Positions 1-8,417 of a DNA stretch of 64,000 nucleotides are shown here, piece by piece (position 1 is the stretch's first letter; each line of letters starts with the position of its first letter). Source of the DNA: DASUAS01 sp963809795. GTDB taxonomy: Bacteria > Actinomycetota > Acidimicrobiia > IMCC26256 > DASPTH01. Location: the NCBI GenBank assembly GCA_963809795.1, contig CAWELN010000007.1:62001-126000 (forward strand), read 5' to 3'. Both the position numbers and the translations under genes were made by a program. The notes below the pieces were generated by a model. The model saw only the letters and a program-made list of their open reading frames with translations, was not told the DNA's origin and ran no database searches.

Positions 1-518
1 GCCGGCGCGAGCTGAACCGTGTGATCCGCGCCGTCGACCAGGAGATCGTCAGCGTCTTCAGTGGCGCGTTCGACGACGTCAGCCGGAACTTCACCGACCT
101 GTTCACGACGCTGTTCCCGGGTGGGGCGGGCAAGTTGCTCCTCACCGATCCCGACGACCTGCTGAACACCGGGATCGAGATGGAGGCGCGCCCGTCGGGC
201 AAGAACGTGCGCCGGCTGTCGCTGCTGTCGGGCGGCGAGCGCTCGCTGACCGCGCTCGCGTTCCTCTTCGGCGTGTTCCGCGCCCGGCCGTCGCCCTTCT
301 ACCTGATGGACGAGGTGGAAGCGGCGCTCGACGACGTGAACCTCCACCGCTTCCTCGACCTCGTGCACGAGTTCCGCAACGAGGCGCAGCTGCTGGTGGT
401 GTCGCACCAGAAGCGGACGATGGAGGCGGCCGACTGCCTCTACGGCGTCTCGATGCCGCCGGGCGGGTCGAGCCGGGTCGTGAGCCAACGCATCAACGAC
501 GACCTGCCGGTGGCCTGA
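1..518 (+). CDS. smc: Chromosome segregation protein SMC, C-terminal end (5' truncated by window edge)
   Basis: This is the C-terminal head half of the SMC ATPase that organises and segregates the chromosome with ScpA/ScpB. The open frame runs in from the window edge, so the true start lies outside. The ABC signature (LSLLSGGERSL) and the Walker B segment (FYLMDEVEAALDDVN) are both visible, followed by the D-loop and a conserved VVSHQKRTME switch region. The N-terminal Walker A, coiled coil and hinge are not in the window. It is followed 7 nt later by an MscS gene and then ftsY, a usual actinobacterial arrangement around smc-ftsY-ffh. Confidence 0.97.
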   Translation, partial: RRELNRVIRAVDQEIVSVFSGAFDDVSRNFTDLFTTLFPGGAGKLLLTDPDDLLNTGIEMEARPSGKNVRRLSLLSGGERSLTALAFLFGVFRARPSPFYLMDEVEAALDDVNLHRFLDLVHEFRNEAQLLVVSHQKRTMEAADCLYGVSMPPGGSSRVVSQRINDDLPVA

Positions 519-525
519 CGACCTG

Positions 526-1497
526 ATGTCCGCGTCCGCGGTGCTCGCCGCGTCGGTGAACGACCCCGGGCTGGTGAACGCGTGCGGCCCCAAGGGCGAG
601 CAGTCCTGGCTGTGCTCGACCGTCTACCGCATCACCGGCGACAGCCACGCCGCCGACGTCGCCGACACGCTGGCCAAGCCGATCCGCATCGTCGTCATCC
701 TTCTCGTCGCCTGGATCGCGGTGCGGATCACCCGCGTGCTCACCGGCCGGTTGGTGAAGCACCTGAGCGGTGGTGTCGAGAGGCTGGCGTCGATGCGCGG
801 CGGAGTGGCGTTCGTCGACACCGGGCCCATGCCCCAGGCTCGCCGCACTCAGCGCGCCGAGACCATCGGCGCGGTGCTGCGCAGCATCGTCACCATCGTG
901 ATCTGGTCGATCGCGGTCCTCACGATCCTCGAGACCCTCGGCATCAACCTGGCACCCCTCATCGCGGGCGCGGGGATCGCGGGGATCGCGCTGGGGTTCG
1001 GGGCCCAGTCGTTGGTGCGCGACTTCCTCTCGGGCATGTTCATGCTCATGGAGGACCAGTTCGGCGTGGGCGACGTCATCGACACCGGTGTGGCGACGGG
1101 CACCGTCGAAGGGGTGAGCCTGCGCACGACGCGCTTGCGTGACATCGACGGCGTGGTGTGGCACATCCCCAACGGGACCATCCTGCGCGTCGGGAACAAG
1201 TCGCAGCAGTGGTCGCGCGCGGTGGTCGACGTACCCGTCGCCTTCGAGGCCGACACGGCCGTGGCCACCGACGTGATCCACGACGTCGCCGCGGGCATCT
1301 GGCACGAACCCGAGTACGCGTCGGTCATCCTGGCCGAGCCGAGCGTCCTCGGCGTCGAGTCGCTGGCGCCGGGCCGGGTGGTGATCCGGGTCGTCGTCCG
1401 GACGCAGCCCCAGCAGCAGTGGCGGGTCGAACGCGAGCTGCGGGTGCGCATCAAGTCCGCGCTCGACGCCGCCGGAATCGCGCTGCCGTCCGCGTAG
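526..1497 (+). CDS. MscS-family mechanosensitive ion channel
   Basis: A 323-residue small-conductance mechanosensitive channel protein of the inner membrane, expected to gate under osmotic downshock. Hydrophobic helices lie at about residues 53-72 and 117-137. The third, glycine/alanine-rich pore helix (about 143-160) leads into the conserved QSLVRDFLSGMFMLMEDQF stretch and the soluble beta domain (VGDVIDTG...GTVEGVSLRTT). A hydrophilic segment separates helices 1 and 2. It lies between smc and ftsY, with no obvious functional link to either. Family assignment is firm; ion selectivity and regulation cannot be read from sequence. Confidence 0.93.
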   Translation: MSASAVLAASVNDPGLVNACGPKGEQSWLCSTVYRITGDSHAADVADTLAKPIRIVVILLVAWIAVRITRVLTGRLVKHLSGGVERLASMRGGVAFVDTGPMPQARRTQRAETIGAVLRSIVTIVIWSIAVLTILETLGINLAPLIAGAGIAGIALGFGAQSLVRDFLSGMFMLMEDQFGVGDVIDTGVATGTVEGVSLRTTRLRDIDGVVWHIPNGTILRVGNKSQQWSRAVVDVPVAFEADTAVATDVIHDVAAGIWHEPEYASVILAEPSVLGVESLAPGRVVIRVVVRTQPQQQWRVERELRVRIKSALDAAGIALPSA

Positions 1498-1536
1498 GAT
1501 CGCGGCCCCTCCCTCGGACAAGCGCAGGCCCCCGCC

Positions 1537-2682
1537 ATGGACGCGACGCTCGGTTTCATCCTCATCTTCGTGCTCGCGATCCTGTTGGTCGCGTTGGGCC
1601 TCGGTCTGTCCCGTCGCGCCAAGCGCGCCGACGACGTCGACGGCACCCCCGGCGAGCGCCCGCCGGCAGGCCCGGTCTCCCCGACGGCAACCCTTCCTCG
1701 TCCTCCCGTCGAGACGCCCGGCCCCGAGGACGCGATCGCGGAAGCGGGCACCGCGGAGCCGGAGGTGGAGCTCGGGGTGGAGATCGCCCCGCCTCCACTC
1801 CGGGAGCGGCTGGGCAAGACCCGCGCCGCGTTCGCCCGGTTGCGGGGCAAGGGCCGCATCAGCGACGACACGTGGGAGGACGTCGAGGACACGCTGCTCC
1901 TGGCCGACGTCGGGATGCCGACCACCGAGCGGATCCTCGCCGAGGTGCGCGACCGCGCCAAGTCGGAGAGGGCGGGCGACGGCGACGAGCTCATGGGCCT
2001 GCTGCACTCCGAGCTGGTGGCGCTGCTCGACGAGGGCGACAAGACCCGCACGCTCGCGCACGTCCCCGACGAGCCGAACGTCTGGATGTTCGTCGGCGTC
2101 AACGGCGTCGGGAAGACCACGACCATCGCCAAGGTCGCGCAGCGGGAGACGGAGATCGGCCACCAGGTCGTCCTGGCGGCCGCCGACACCTTCCGCGCCG
2201 CCGCCGCCGAGCAGCTCGCGCACTGGGCGGACGTGACCGGCGCCGGGATCGTGCGCGGGCAGGAGGGCGCCGACCCCGGGTCCGTCGTCTACGACGCCAT
2301 GAGCTCGGCGGCCAGCCGCGACGCCGACCTCGTGCTGGTCGACACCGCCGGTCGCCTCCACACCAAGACCAACCTCATGGCCGAGCTCGAGAAGCTGCGC
2401 CGCATCGTCGAGCGGACGCCGGGCGCGCTCAAGGAGGTGCTGCTCGTCCTCGATGCCACCACCGGCCAGAACGGGCTCACCCAGGCCAAGCAGTTCGCGG
2501 AGGCCGTCGACGTGACCGGCGTCGTGCTCACCAAGCTCGACGGCACCGCCAAGGGCGGCATCGTGCTGGCCATCGAGGCGGAGCTGGGGATCCCGGTGAA
2601 GCTGATCGGAGTGGGCGAGTCGTCGGGCGATCTGATCGCCTTCGAGCCCGAGGCGTTCGTGGCCGCCCTGCTCGACGCGTAA
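1537..2682 (+). CDS. ftsY: Signal recognition particle receptor FtsY
   Basis: FtsY is the membrane receptor for SRP-ribosome complexes. This 381-residue protein opens with a hydrophobic anchor (about residues 4-24), as in actinobacterial FtsY, followed by a Pro/Glu-rich linker and then the four-helix N domain. The G domain shows the P-loop GVNGVGKTTT (about 187-196), DTAGR (about 268) and TKLDGTAKGG (about 331). It directly precedes ffh, whose product is its SRP partner, with only 12 nt between them, so the two are probably co-transcribed. Confidence 0.98.
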   Translation: MDATLGFILIFVLAILLVALGLGLSRRAKRADDVDGTPGERPPAGPVSPTATLPRPPVETPGPEDAIAEAGTAEPEVELGVEIAPPPLRERLGKTRAAFARLRGKGRISDDTWEDVEDTLLLADVGMPTTERILAEVRDRAKSERAGDGDELMGLLHSELVALLDEGDKTRTLAHVPDEPNVWMFVGVNGVGKTTTIAKVAQRETEIGHQVVLAAADTFRAAAAEQLAHWADVTGAGIVRGQEGADPGSVVYDAMSSAASRDADLVLVDTAGRLHTKTNLMAELEKLRRIVERTPGALKEVLLVLDATTGQNGLTQAKQFAEAVDVTGVVLTKLDGTAKGGIVLAIEAELGIPVKLIGVGESSGDLIAFEPEAFVAALLDA

Positions 2683-2694
2683 CCTCGACGCCTC

Positions 2695-4023
2695 ATGTTC
2701 GACACGCTCGCTGACCGCTTCGACGGAATCTTCCACAAGCTCCGGAGCCGCGGGAAGCTCACCGACAAGGAGATCGACGAGGTCTGTCGCGAGCTGCGCG
2801 TCGCGCTGCTCGAGGCCGACGTCAACGTCCTCGTCGCCCGCAACTTCATCCGCCGGGTCAAGGAGCGCGCCCAGGGTGCGGAGGTCACGAAGAGCCTCAG
2901 CCCCGCGCAGCAGGTCATCAAGATCGTCAACGAGGAGCTCATCCAGACCCTCGGCGGCACCACCGGCAAGCTCACGACGTCGTCGAAGCCGCCCAGCGTG
3001 GTGATGATGGCGGGTCTCCAGGGCTCGGGGAAGACGACCGCCTCGGCCAAGCTCGCCCGCCTGCTGAAGAGCCAGAACCGGCGGCCGCTGCTGGTGGGCG
3101 CCGACCTGCAGCGCCCGGCCGCGGTCCAGCAGCTGCGGGTGCTCGGCGAGCGCATCGGCGTGCCGGTCTACTCCGAGCCCACCGATCCGGTGTCGGTGGC
3201 GCGTGGTGCCCGCGAGGAGGCGGCCCGGCTGGGTCGCGACGTCGTGATCGTCGACACCGCCGGTCGTCTCCAGATCGACGCCGAGCTGATGGACGAGCTG
3301 CGGCAGGTGCGCGACGTCGTGCGGCCGAACGACACGCTGCTGGTGGTCGACGCCATGACCGGTCAGGAGGCGGTGAACGTCGCCACCGAGTTCAACGAGG
3401 CGGTCGGCCTCACCGGCGTGGTGCTCACCAAGATCGACGGCGATGCGCGCGGTGGTGCGGCGCTGTCGGTGAAGGAGGTCGTGGGCAAGCCGATCCTGTT
3501 CGCGGGGACCGGCGAGAAGCTCGACGAGTTCGAGCCGTTCCACCCCGACCGGATGGCGAGCCGCATCCTCGGCATGGGCGACGTGCTCACGCTCATCGAG
3601 AAGGCCGAGGCGACGTTCGACCAGGAGGAGATGGAGAAGACGGAGCAGAAGCTCCGCAAGGGCCAGCTCACGCTGGAGGACTTCCTCGACCAGATGCGCC
3701 AGGTGCGTCGCATGGGCCCGCTGCAGAACGTGCTGGCCATGCTCCCCGGCGTGCCCAAGGAGATCAAGAACGCGGAGATCGACGACCGCGAGATCAACCG
3801 CATCGAGGCGATCATCTGCTCGATGACGCCGGCGGAGCGGCGCGACCCGTCGCTGATCAACGGCTCGCGGCGCGTGCGCATCGCCAACGGGAGCGGCGTC
3901 ACCCCCGCCGACGTCAACGGGCTGCTCAAGCAGTTCAAGATGGTGCAGCAGATGATGAAGTCGGCGGGCAAGGGGAAGATGCCGAAGATGCCGGCGATGG
4001 GCGAGCTCCCCGAGCTGAACTGA
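2695..4023 (+). CDS. ffh: Signal recognition particle protein Ffh (SRP54)
   Basis: Ffh binds signal peptides and 4.5S RNA and pairs with FtsY through twinned GTPases. The 442-residue length is normal. The N domain is followed by the P-loop GLQGSGKTT (about residue 107), DTAGR (about 186) and TKIDGDARGG (about 245). The C-terminal third is the methionine-rich M domain, ending in a lysine/methionine tail (KMVQQMMKSAGKGKMPKMP). The ATG start lies 12 nt after ftsY. The SRP RNA gene is not in this window. Confidence 0.98.
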   Translation: MFDTLADRFDGIFHKLRSRGKLTDKEIDEVCRELRVALLEADVNVLVARNFIRRVKERAQGAEVTKSLSPAQQVIKIVNEELIQTLGGTTGKLTTSSKPPSVVMMAGLQGSGKTTASAKLARLLKSQNRRPLLVGADLQRPAAVQQLRVLGERIGVPVYSEPTDPVSVARGAREEAARLGRDVVIVDTAGRLQIDAELMDELRQVRDVVRPNDTLLVVDAMTGQEAVNVATEFNEAVGLTGVVLTKIDGDARGGAALSVKEVVGKPILFAGTGEKLDEFEPFHPDRMASRILGMGDVLTLIEKAEATFDQEEMEKTEQKLRKGQLTLEDFLDQMRQVRRMGPLQNVLAMLPGVPKEIKNAEIDDREINRIEAIICSMTPAERRDPSLINGSRRVRIANGSGVTPADVNGLLKQFKMVQQMMKSAGKGKMPKMPAMGELPELN

Positions 4024-4027
4024 GCCG

Positions 4028-4864
4028 TCAGCTGTCGTCGTCGCCGGCCGCGTGCTGCCGGGGCCGCAACCCTCGCTCCACCATCGCCGTGCGCAACGCT
4101 TGCGCGTCCTTCGTGCGGGCGGTGACCGCCATCACGTCGGTCGACATCTGCAGGTGCGTGCGCATCCCCATCAGCTCCCACGCGCGCGTCACCAGCTGCT
4201 TCGTGGCCATGAGGGTCGACAACGGGGCGCGCGCGATCTGCGCCGCGAGCTCGGCGACGGTCGCGTCGAGCTCGGCACGCGGCACCACCCGGTTGACCAG
4301 CCCCATGTCGCGCGCCTCGTCGGCGGTGAGCGTCTGCGCGGTGTAGAGGTACTCGAGGGTGCGCTTCCAGTTCATGAACACCCACGGCTCGACCATGGTC
4401 TCGCCGCCGGGGAACCCGAGGCCCTGCACGAGGGGCATCTGGAAGTACGCGTCCTCCGACGCCACGGTGATGTCGGGGAGGAGCGCCCAGTAGGTGCCGC
4501 CGCCGAGCGCGTAGCCGTGCACCTGGGCGATGGTCGGCTTGCGGAACTCCCACAGGCGCAACGTCGGCCAGAGGAAGAGGTCGGCCTGCGCCTTCCAGAC
4601 CGAGTCCCACTCCTCCAGGTTCTCGGCGAACTCCGGGTACTGGTACCCACCGCCGGTGGCGTGGCCGGCGCAGAAGCCCTTGCCGTTGGCCCGGATGACG
4701 ACCACCTTCACCGAGTAGTCGCGGTCGGCGAGCGTGAGCGCGTCGTCGAAGGCGTGGACCATCTCCGAGGTCTGGCTGTTGGCCCGACGAGGGTCGTCGA
4801 GCACGATGTGGGCGACCGCGCCGTCGACCTCGTAGGCGAGCGGGCCGAGCTCCTGACGTTCCAT
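4028..4864 (-). CDS. Enoyl-CoA hydratase/isomerase family protein
   Basis: A 278-residue crotonase-fold protein expected to hydrate or isomerise an acyl-CoA. The oxyanion-hole regions are recognisable (RANGKGFCAGHATGG and VHGYALGGGTYWALLPDI), as is the typical downstream ITVASEDAYFQMP region. The frame is open further upstream, but the start is placed at the ATG (MERQELGPLAYEVDG) where family similarity begins. The upstream part would overlap rpsP on the other strand. The gene converges on ffh with a 4-nt gap and diverges from rpsP. Substrate unknown; an insertion after FCAGHATGG differs from classical FadB-type hydratases. Confidence 0.88.
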   Translation of the reverse strand: MERQELGPLAYEVDGAVAHIVLDDPRRANSQTSEMVHAFDDALTLADRDYSVKVVVIRANGKGFCAGHATGGGYQYPEFAENLEEWDSVWKAQADLFLWPTLRLWEFRKPTIAQVHGYALGGGTYWALLPDITVASEDAYFQMPLVQGLGFPGGETMVEPWVFMNWKRTLEYLYTAQTLTADEARDMGLVNRVVPRAELDATVAELAAQIARAPLSTLMATKQLVTRAWELMGMRTHLQMSTDVMAVTARTKDAQALRTAMVERGLRPRQHAAGDDDS

Positions 4865-4914
4865 GGGCCCAGTCTCCCGCAGGTCAGCGCTCGCCCGCCC
4901 GGGGGCACGTCGGG

Positions 4915-4920
4915 TACGCT
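4915..4920 (+). promoter_or_regulatory. Candidate -10 element upstream of rpsP
   Basis: TACGCT sits about 70 nt before the rpsP GTG in the divergent gap between the enoyl-CoA hydratase gene and rpsP. No convincing -35 hexamer is visible. The rpsP ribosome-binding site GAGAAGGA lies about 10 nt before the start codon. Confidence 0.3.
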
Positions 4921-4990
4921 TCCCGTTCGCACTTCGCCGGGTGTGCTCGTCGCGCCCGCATCCCCCGAGACGAGAAGGACACCCCCCTCC

Positions 4991-5488
4991 GTGGCCGTGA
5001 AGATCCGCCTGATGCGGGTAGGGAAGAAGAAGCAGCCGACGTACCGCGTCGTGGTGGCGGACGGCCGTTCGCCCCGGGACGGGCGGTTCATCGAGATCAT
5101 CGGGCAGTACGCGCCGCGCCAGGAGCCGTCGTTCGTCCAGATCGACGCCGAGTCCGCGCTGGCGTGGCTGCGCAAGGGCGCCCAGCCCACCGAGCAGGTG
5201 CAGAAGCTCCTCACCGCCCAGGGCGTGTGGGCGCAGTACGAGGCCGAGCGCACGAAGCCGGCCGACACCAAGCTGTCGCGTCGCGGTTACGCCACCGGGC
5301 GGTTGAAGCCGGCGGTGAAGCCGGCCCCCGAGGCCGCCGCGCCTGCCCCTGCCCCTGCCCCCGCCCCCGCGGCCGAGGTTTCGGAGCCGGCTGTCGACGA
5401 GGCACCGGCCGACGAGGCACCTGCTGACGAGGCGCCCGCCGACGACACCGCCCCGGCCGACGAGGCGCCCGTCGAGGAGTCCGAGTGA
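4991..5488 (+). CDS. rpsP: 30S ribosomal protein S16 (bS16) with long acidic C-terminal tail
   Basis: Small-subunit protein S16. The GTG start gives MAVKIRLMRVGKKKQPTYRV, the diagnostic N-terminus, preceded by a good GAGAAGGA ribosome-binding site. The conserved core ends near residue 110 (RRGYATGRLKP). The remaining ~55 residues are a low-complexity Ala/Pro then Asp/Glu/Ala tail (DEAPADEAPADEAPADD) of the kind common in actinobacterial S16, making the protein 165 residues. It starts the rpsP-khpA-rimM-trmD-rplS cluster. Confidence 0.97.
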   Translation: MAVKIRLMRVGKKKQPTYRVVVADGRSPRDGRFIEIIGQYAPRQEPSFVQIDAESALAWLRKGAQPTEQVQKLLTAQGVWAQYEAERTKPADTKLSRRGYATGRLKPAVKPAPEAAAPAPAPAPAPAAEVSEPAVDEAPADEAPADEAPADDTAPADEAPVEESE

Positions 5489-5540
5489 CCCGGCTCGGAC
5501 CCGGTCTGCCCGCGAGCAGCGAACGACCCCTGGAGCACGC

Positions 5541-5852
5541 ATGACCGACACGTCGGGCACCTACGACGACGACTTCGAGGACGAGGTCGGCGCCGAGGGC
5601 AACCGCATCGCCGGCGCCCGTGCCCTCGCCGTCACCGAGTACGTCACCCGCAACCTGGCCGAGGACCCCGATTCCATCGAGGTCGACGTCGAGGAGCGCC
5701 GCGACGAGGTCGCGCTGATGGTGCACGCCAACCCCAACGACATGGGCCGGCTCATCGGCAAGCGCGGTCGGGTCATCCAGGCGCTGCGCCAGCTCGTGCG
5801 CGCCGCGGGCACCGCCGACGGCGTGAAGGCCAACGTCGACATCGTCGAGTAG
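5541..5852 (+). CDS. khpA: KH-domain RNA-binding protein KhpA (YlqC family)
   Basis: A 103-residue single-KH-domain protein found between rpsP and rimM in most Gram-positive bacteria, where it partners KhpB in RNA binding. The KH GxxG loop appears as GRLIGKRGRVIQALR (about residues 71-85). The first ~25 residues are an acidic extension (TYDDDFEDEVGAEG) absent from minimal family members. The gap to rpsP is 52 nt and to rimM 4 nt, consistent with one operon. Confidence 0.92.
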   Translation: MTDTSGTYDDDFEDEVGAEGNRIAGARALAVTEYVTRNLAEDPDSIEVDVEERRDEVALMVHANPNDMGRLIGKRGRVIQALRQLVRAAGTADGVKANVDIVE

Positions 5853-5856
5853 CGCG

Positions 5857-6351
5857 ATGACGCCCGGTCCGGGCGACCGCCTGGTGGTCGGGCGAATCGG
5901 GCGGGCGCACGGGTTGCACGGCGAGGTCGCCGTCACCTTCAGCAGCAACCGTCCCGAGCGCACCGCGCCGGGCGCGGTGCTGTACGCGGGGGAGCGCGAG
6001 CTGGTCGTCGACGCCGCCCGGCCCCACCAGGGCCGGATGCTCGTGCGCTTCGCCGGGGTGGAGGACCGCACCGCGGCCGAGCGGCTGCTGGGGGTGGAGC
6101 TCACCGCGGACCCGCTCGCGGGCGCCGCCGATGTGCTCGACGACGACGAGCTGTGGGTGCACGAGGTCGTCGGCGCCGAGGTCGTCGACCGCGCCGGCGC
6201 ACCGGTCGGACGCGTCACCGCGGTCGAGGCGAACCCCGCCCACGACCTGCTCGTGCTCGACGGCGGTGTGCTCGTCCCCATGGTGTTCGTGGTCGAGCAG
6301 CGCGACGGCGTGCTCGTGATCGACCCACCCGACGGACTGCTCGACCTTTGA
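5857..6351 (+). CDS. rimM: Ribosome maturation factor RimM
   Basis: RimM assists late 30S assembly at the S19/h33b region. The 164-residue protein begins with the family motif VGRIGRAHGLHGEVAV (residues 11-26). It has the two-domain layout: an N-terminal beta barrel and a C-terminal PRC-barrel region (VLDDDELWVHEVVGAEVVD...NPAHDLLVLDGGVLVPMV). It starts 4 nt after khpA and precedes trmD, its usual neighbour. Confidence 0.96.
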   Translation: MTPGPGDRLVVGRIGRAHGLHGEVAVTFSSNRPERTAPGAVLYAGERELVVDAARPHQGRMLVRFAGVEDRTAAERLLGVELTADPLAGAADVLDDDELWVHEVVGAEVVDRAGAPVGRVTAVEANPAHDLLVLDGGVLVPMVFVVEQRDGVLVIDPPDGLLDL

Positions 6352-6368
6352 ACCAGAGGGCAGGTGCC

Positions 6369-7100
6369 GTGCGCGTCGACGTGTTCTCCATCTTCCCCGA
6401 GTGGTTCAGCGGGCCGCTCGACGCGTCGCTGCTCGGCCGGGCGCGGTCCGAGGGTCGCCTCGACGTGCGGGTGCACGACCTGCGCGAGCACACCACCGAC
6501 CGGCACCGCAGCGTCGACGACACGCCCTACGGCGGCGGCGCCGGCATGGTGCTGGGCCCGGAGCCGATCTTCGCCGCGGTCGAGGCCGCCCGCCCCTGCC
6601 GGCCGTTGCTGCTGCTCTCCGCCGGCGGTCGCCGGTTCGACCAGGCGTACGCCGCCGAGCTGGCCGCCGGCGACGGGTTCTCGTTGCTGTGCGGGCGCTA
6701 CGAGGGCGTCGACCAGCGGGTCGCCGACCACCTGTGTGACGGCGAGCTGTCGGTGGGCGACTACGTGCTCGCCGGCGGGGAGGCGGGGGCTGCGATCGTG
6801 ATCGACGCGGTGACGCGCCTCCTCCCCGGGGTCATGGGCAACGCGGCGTCGGGGGACGACGAGTCGTTCGTGGCCGCGCGCCTCGAGTACCCGCAGTACA
6901 CGCGGCCGGCCGAGTTCCGGGGTCACCGGGTGCCCGATGTGCTGCTGAGTGGCGACCACGCCCGGATCGACCGGTGGCGGCGGGCGGCCGCGTTGCGGCG
7001 GACCATCGCCCGACGCCCCGACCTCGTCGCCGCGGTGCCGCTCACCCCGGAGGAGGAGGCGCTCCTGCGCGAGTTCCCGGACGACGGATCCGGCCGGTAA
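6369..7100 (+). CDS. trmD: tRNA (guanosine(37)-N1)-methyltransferase TrmD
   Basis: TrmD methylates G37 of tRNAs using SAM, which prevents +1 frameshifting on proline and other codons. The 243-residue protein starts at a GTG (MRVDVFSIFPEWF). It carries the trefoil-knot SPOUT motifs: DDTPYGGGAGMVLGPEP, LCGRYEGVDQRV and the SVGDYVLAGGEAGA substrate loop. The C-terminal YPQYTRPAEFRGHRVPDVLLSG is also conserved. It is 17 nt after rimM and 31 nt before rplS. Its reading frame is intact, which matters for judging the +1 interruptions elsewhere in the window. Confidence 0.97.
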   Translation: MRVDVFSIFPEWFSGPLDASLLGRARSEGRLDVRVHDLREHTTDRHRSVDDTPYGGGAGMVLGPEPIFAAVEAARPCRPLLLLSAGGRRFDQAYAAELAAGDGFSLLCGRYEGVDQRVADHLCDGELSVGDYVLAGGEAGAAIVIDAVTRLLPGVMGNAASGDDESFVAARLEYPQYTRPAEFRGHRVPDVLLSGDHARIDRWRRAAALRRTIARRPDLVAAVPLTPEEEALLREFPDDGSGR

Positions 7101-7131
7101 CATCGCAGGTTCCTCGATCCCGGAGCTCCCG

Positions 7132-7476
7132 ATGAACGCCACCGACCTCGTCGACCGGACCCAACTGCGCGACGACATCCCCGAGTTCGCCCCCGGCGAC
7201 ACCCTGAAGGTGCACGTGCGGGTGGTCGAGGGCAACCGCGAGCGGGTCCAGGTCTTCCAGGGCATCGTGATCCGGCGCAAGGGCAACGGGAGCCGCGAGA
7301 CGTTCACCGTGCGGAAGGTGAGCTTCGGCGTCGGGGTCGAGCGCACCTTCCCCGTGCACTCGCCGATCATCGCCAAGATCGAGCGGGTCACCCGCGGCGA
7401 CGTGCGCCGGGCCAAGCTCTACTACCTCCGCGACCGGGTGGGGAAGGCCGCGAAGGTCAAGGAAAAGCGCGACTGA
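7132..7476 (+). CDS. rplS: 50S ribosomal protein L19 (bL19)
   Basis: Large-subunit protein L19 at the 30S-50S interface, 114 residues, near the family norm. The ATG start (MNATDLVDRTQLRDDIPEF) was chosen because conservation begins there. Conserved stretches include VFQGIVIRRKGNGSRETFTV and VERTFPVHSPIIAKIE. It closes the rpsP-trmD-rplS cluster. The lepB and rnhB genes often found next in Actinobacteria are absent here. Confidence 0.98.
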   Translation: MNATDLVDRTQLRDDIPEFAPGDTLKVHVRVVEGNRERVQVFQGIVIRRKGNGSRETFTVRKVSFGVGVERTFPVHSPIIAKIERVTRGDVRRAKLYYLRDRVGKAAKVKEKRD

Positions 7477-7535
7477 CGTGACAGTGACCTCGCCGTTCCG
7501 TCGTTACCGGCACGGACAACGGTTGGGAGTGTCCG

Positions 7536-7826
7536 GTGAGCGCTGAGGACCTCGAACGGTACGAGACGGAGATCGAGCTCCAGCTCTACAAGGAGTACCG
7601 CGACGTCCTGCCGATGTTCTCCTACGTCGTGGAGACGGAGCGGCGCTTCTACCTCACCAACCAGGTGAAGCTCGACGCCCGCAACGAGCAGGGCCAGGTG
7701 TACTTCGAGCTCGAGCTGCACGACGCGTGGGTCTGGGACATGTACCGGCCGGCGCGCTTCGTCGCCAACGTCCGGGTCGTGACGTTCAAGGACGTCAACA
7801 TCGAGGAACTGGCCCGGGACGTCTGA
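7536..7826 (+). CDS. DUF2469 domain protein (Rv2901c family)
   Basis: A 96-residue protein of the DUF2469 family, which is essentially confined to Actinobacteria. The hallmark stretches SAEDLERYETEIELQLYKEY, FSYVVETERRFYL and DAWVWDMYRPARFV are intact, and the protein ends FKDVNIEELARDV. The start is a GTG. No function is established for the family. Its constant position near rplS/yraN makes it a useful taxonomic marker. It is followed 3 nt later by yraN. Confidence 0.93.
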   Translation: MSAEDLERYETEIELQLYKEYRDVLPMFSYVVETERRFYLTNQVKLDARNEQGQVYFELELHDAWVWDMYRPARFVANVRVVTFKDVNIEELARDV

Positions 7827-7829
7827 GGC

Positions 7830-8195
7830 GTGGCCGCCGACACCCGTCGGGCGCTCGGCGCTGCGGGCGAGGAGGCGGTGGCCCGCTGGTACGCGGCCGC
7901 CGGGTACGACGTGATCGACCGGAACTGGCGCTGCCGCGCCGGTGAGATCGACCTCGTGCTGGCTCGCGACCGGGTGCTCGTGTTCTGCGAGGTGAAGACC
8001 CGGCGCTCCACCGCGTTCGGCGTGCCCGCGGAAGCGGTGACGGTCACCAAGCAGCGACGCCTGCGCACCTTGGCGATGCAGTGGCTCGACGCGCACCCGC
8101 GCTCCCGTACGGGCACGCTCCGCTTCGACGTCGCATCCGTGCTCGCGACGCGCGACGCACCGCCGGTGATCGAGGTGATCGAGGGCGCGTTCTAG
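7830..8195 (+). CDS. yraN: UPF0102 (YraN) endonuclease-like protein
   Basis: A 121-residue member of the YraN family with a restriction-endonuclease-like core. The N-terminal GAAGEEAVARWYAAAGYDV, the CRAGEIDLVLARD motif and the VFCEVKTRRS motif supply the acidic and lysine residues of a PD-(D/E)xK site. A GTG start lies 3 nt after DUF2469. In many genomes it neighbours comM and dprA, as here. Biological role is not settled. Confidence 0.92.
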   Translation: MAADTRRALGAAGEEAVARWYAAAGYDVIDRNWRCRAGEIDLVLARDRVLVFCEVKTRRSTAFGVPAEAVTVTKQRRLRTLAMQWLDAHPRSRTGTLRFDVASVLATRDAPPVIEVIEGAF

Positions 8196-8404
8196 GGGCG
8201 TGCGCGCCGCTGCTCGACTCGTCGCCAGCACGACGAGTGCCAGTGCCGGCGGTTCTCGGGCGCGTCCGACGGCACCACGACCTCGTGCCCGAGACCGGGT
8301 GGGATCTCGTGGTCGCACCCCGGACAGCGGTACGTCTTCACCGCCTGGTACGGGTGGATGTGACGGACCTCGACCGGGCCGTCCGGTACCTCGGCGCGAT
8401 GCAC
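8192..8404 (-). CDS. Small zinc-ribbon-like protein of the actinobacterial 'ATP/GTP-binding protein' type
   Basis: A 70-residue protein with a likely metal-binding arrangement: YRCPGCDHEI supplies a CxxC pair and RRHWHSSCW supplies histidines and a further cysteine. Similar short proteins in Actinobacteria are often labelled 'ATP/GTP-binding', although no nucleotide-binding motif is visible here. It starts with GTG and overlaps the yraN stop tail-to-tail by 4 nt. Function unknown. Confidence 0.7.
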   Translation of the reverse strand: MHRAEVPDGPVEVRHIHPYQAVKTYRCPGCDHEIPPGLGHEVVVPSDAPENRRHWHSSCWRRVEQRRARP

Positions 8405-8417
8405 GACCCGGCTCCGC

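Noticed and set aside
493..3543. A ~1000-residue open frame antisense to mscS, ftsY and ffh
   Set aside because: His/Arg/Asp-rich, no domain, and exactly opposite three well-supported genes. Such frames arise from the extreme G+C bias at codon position 3.
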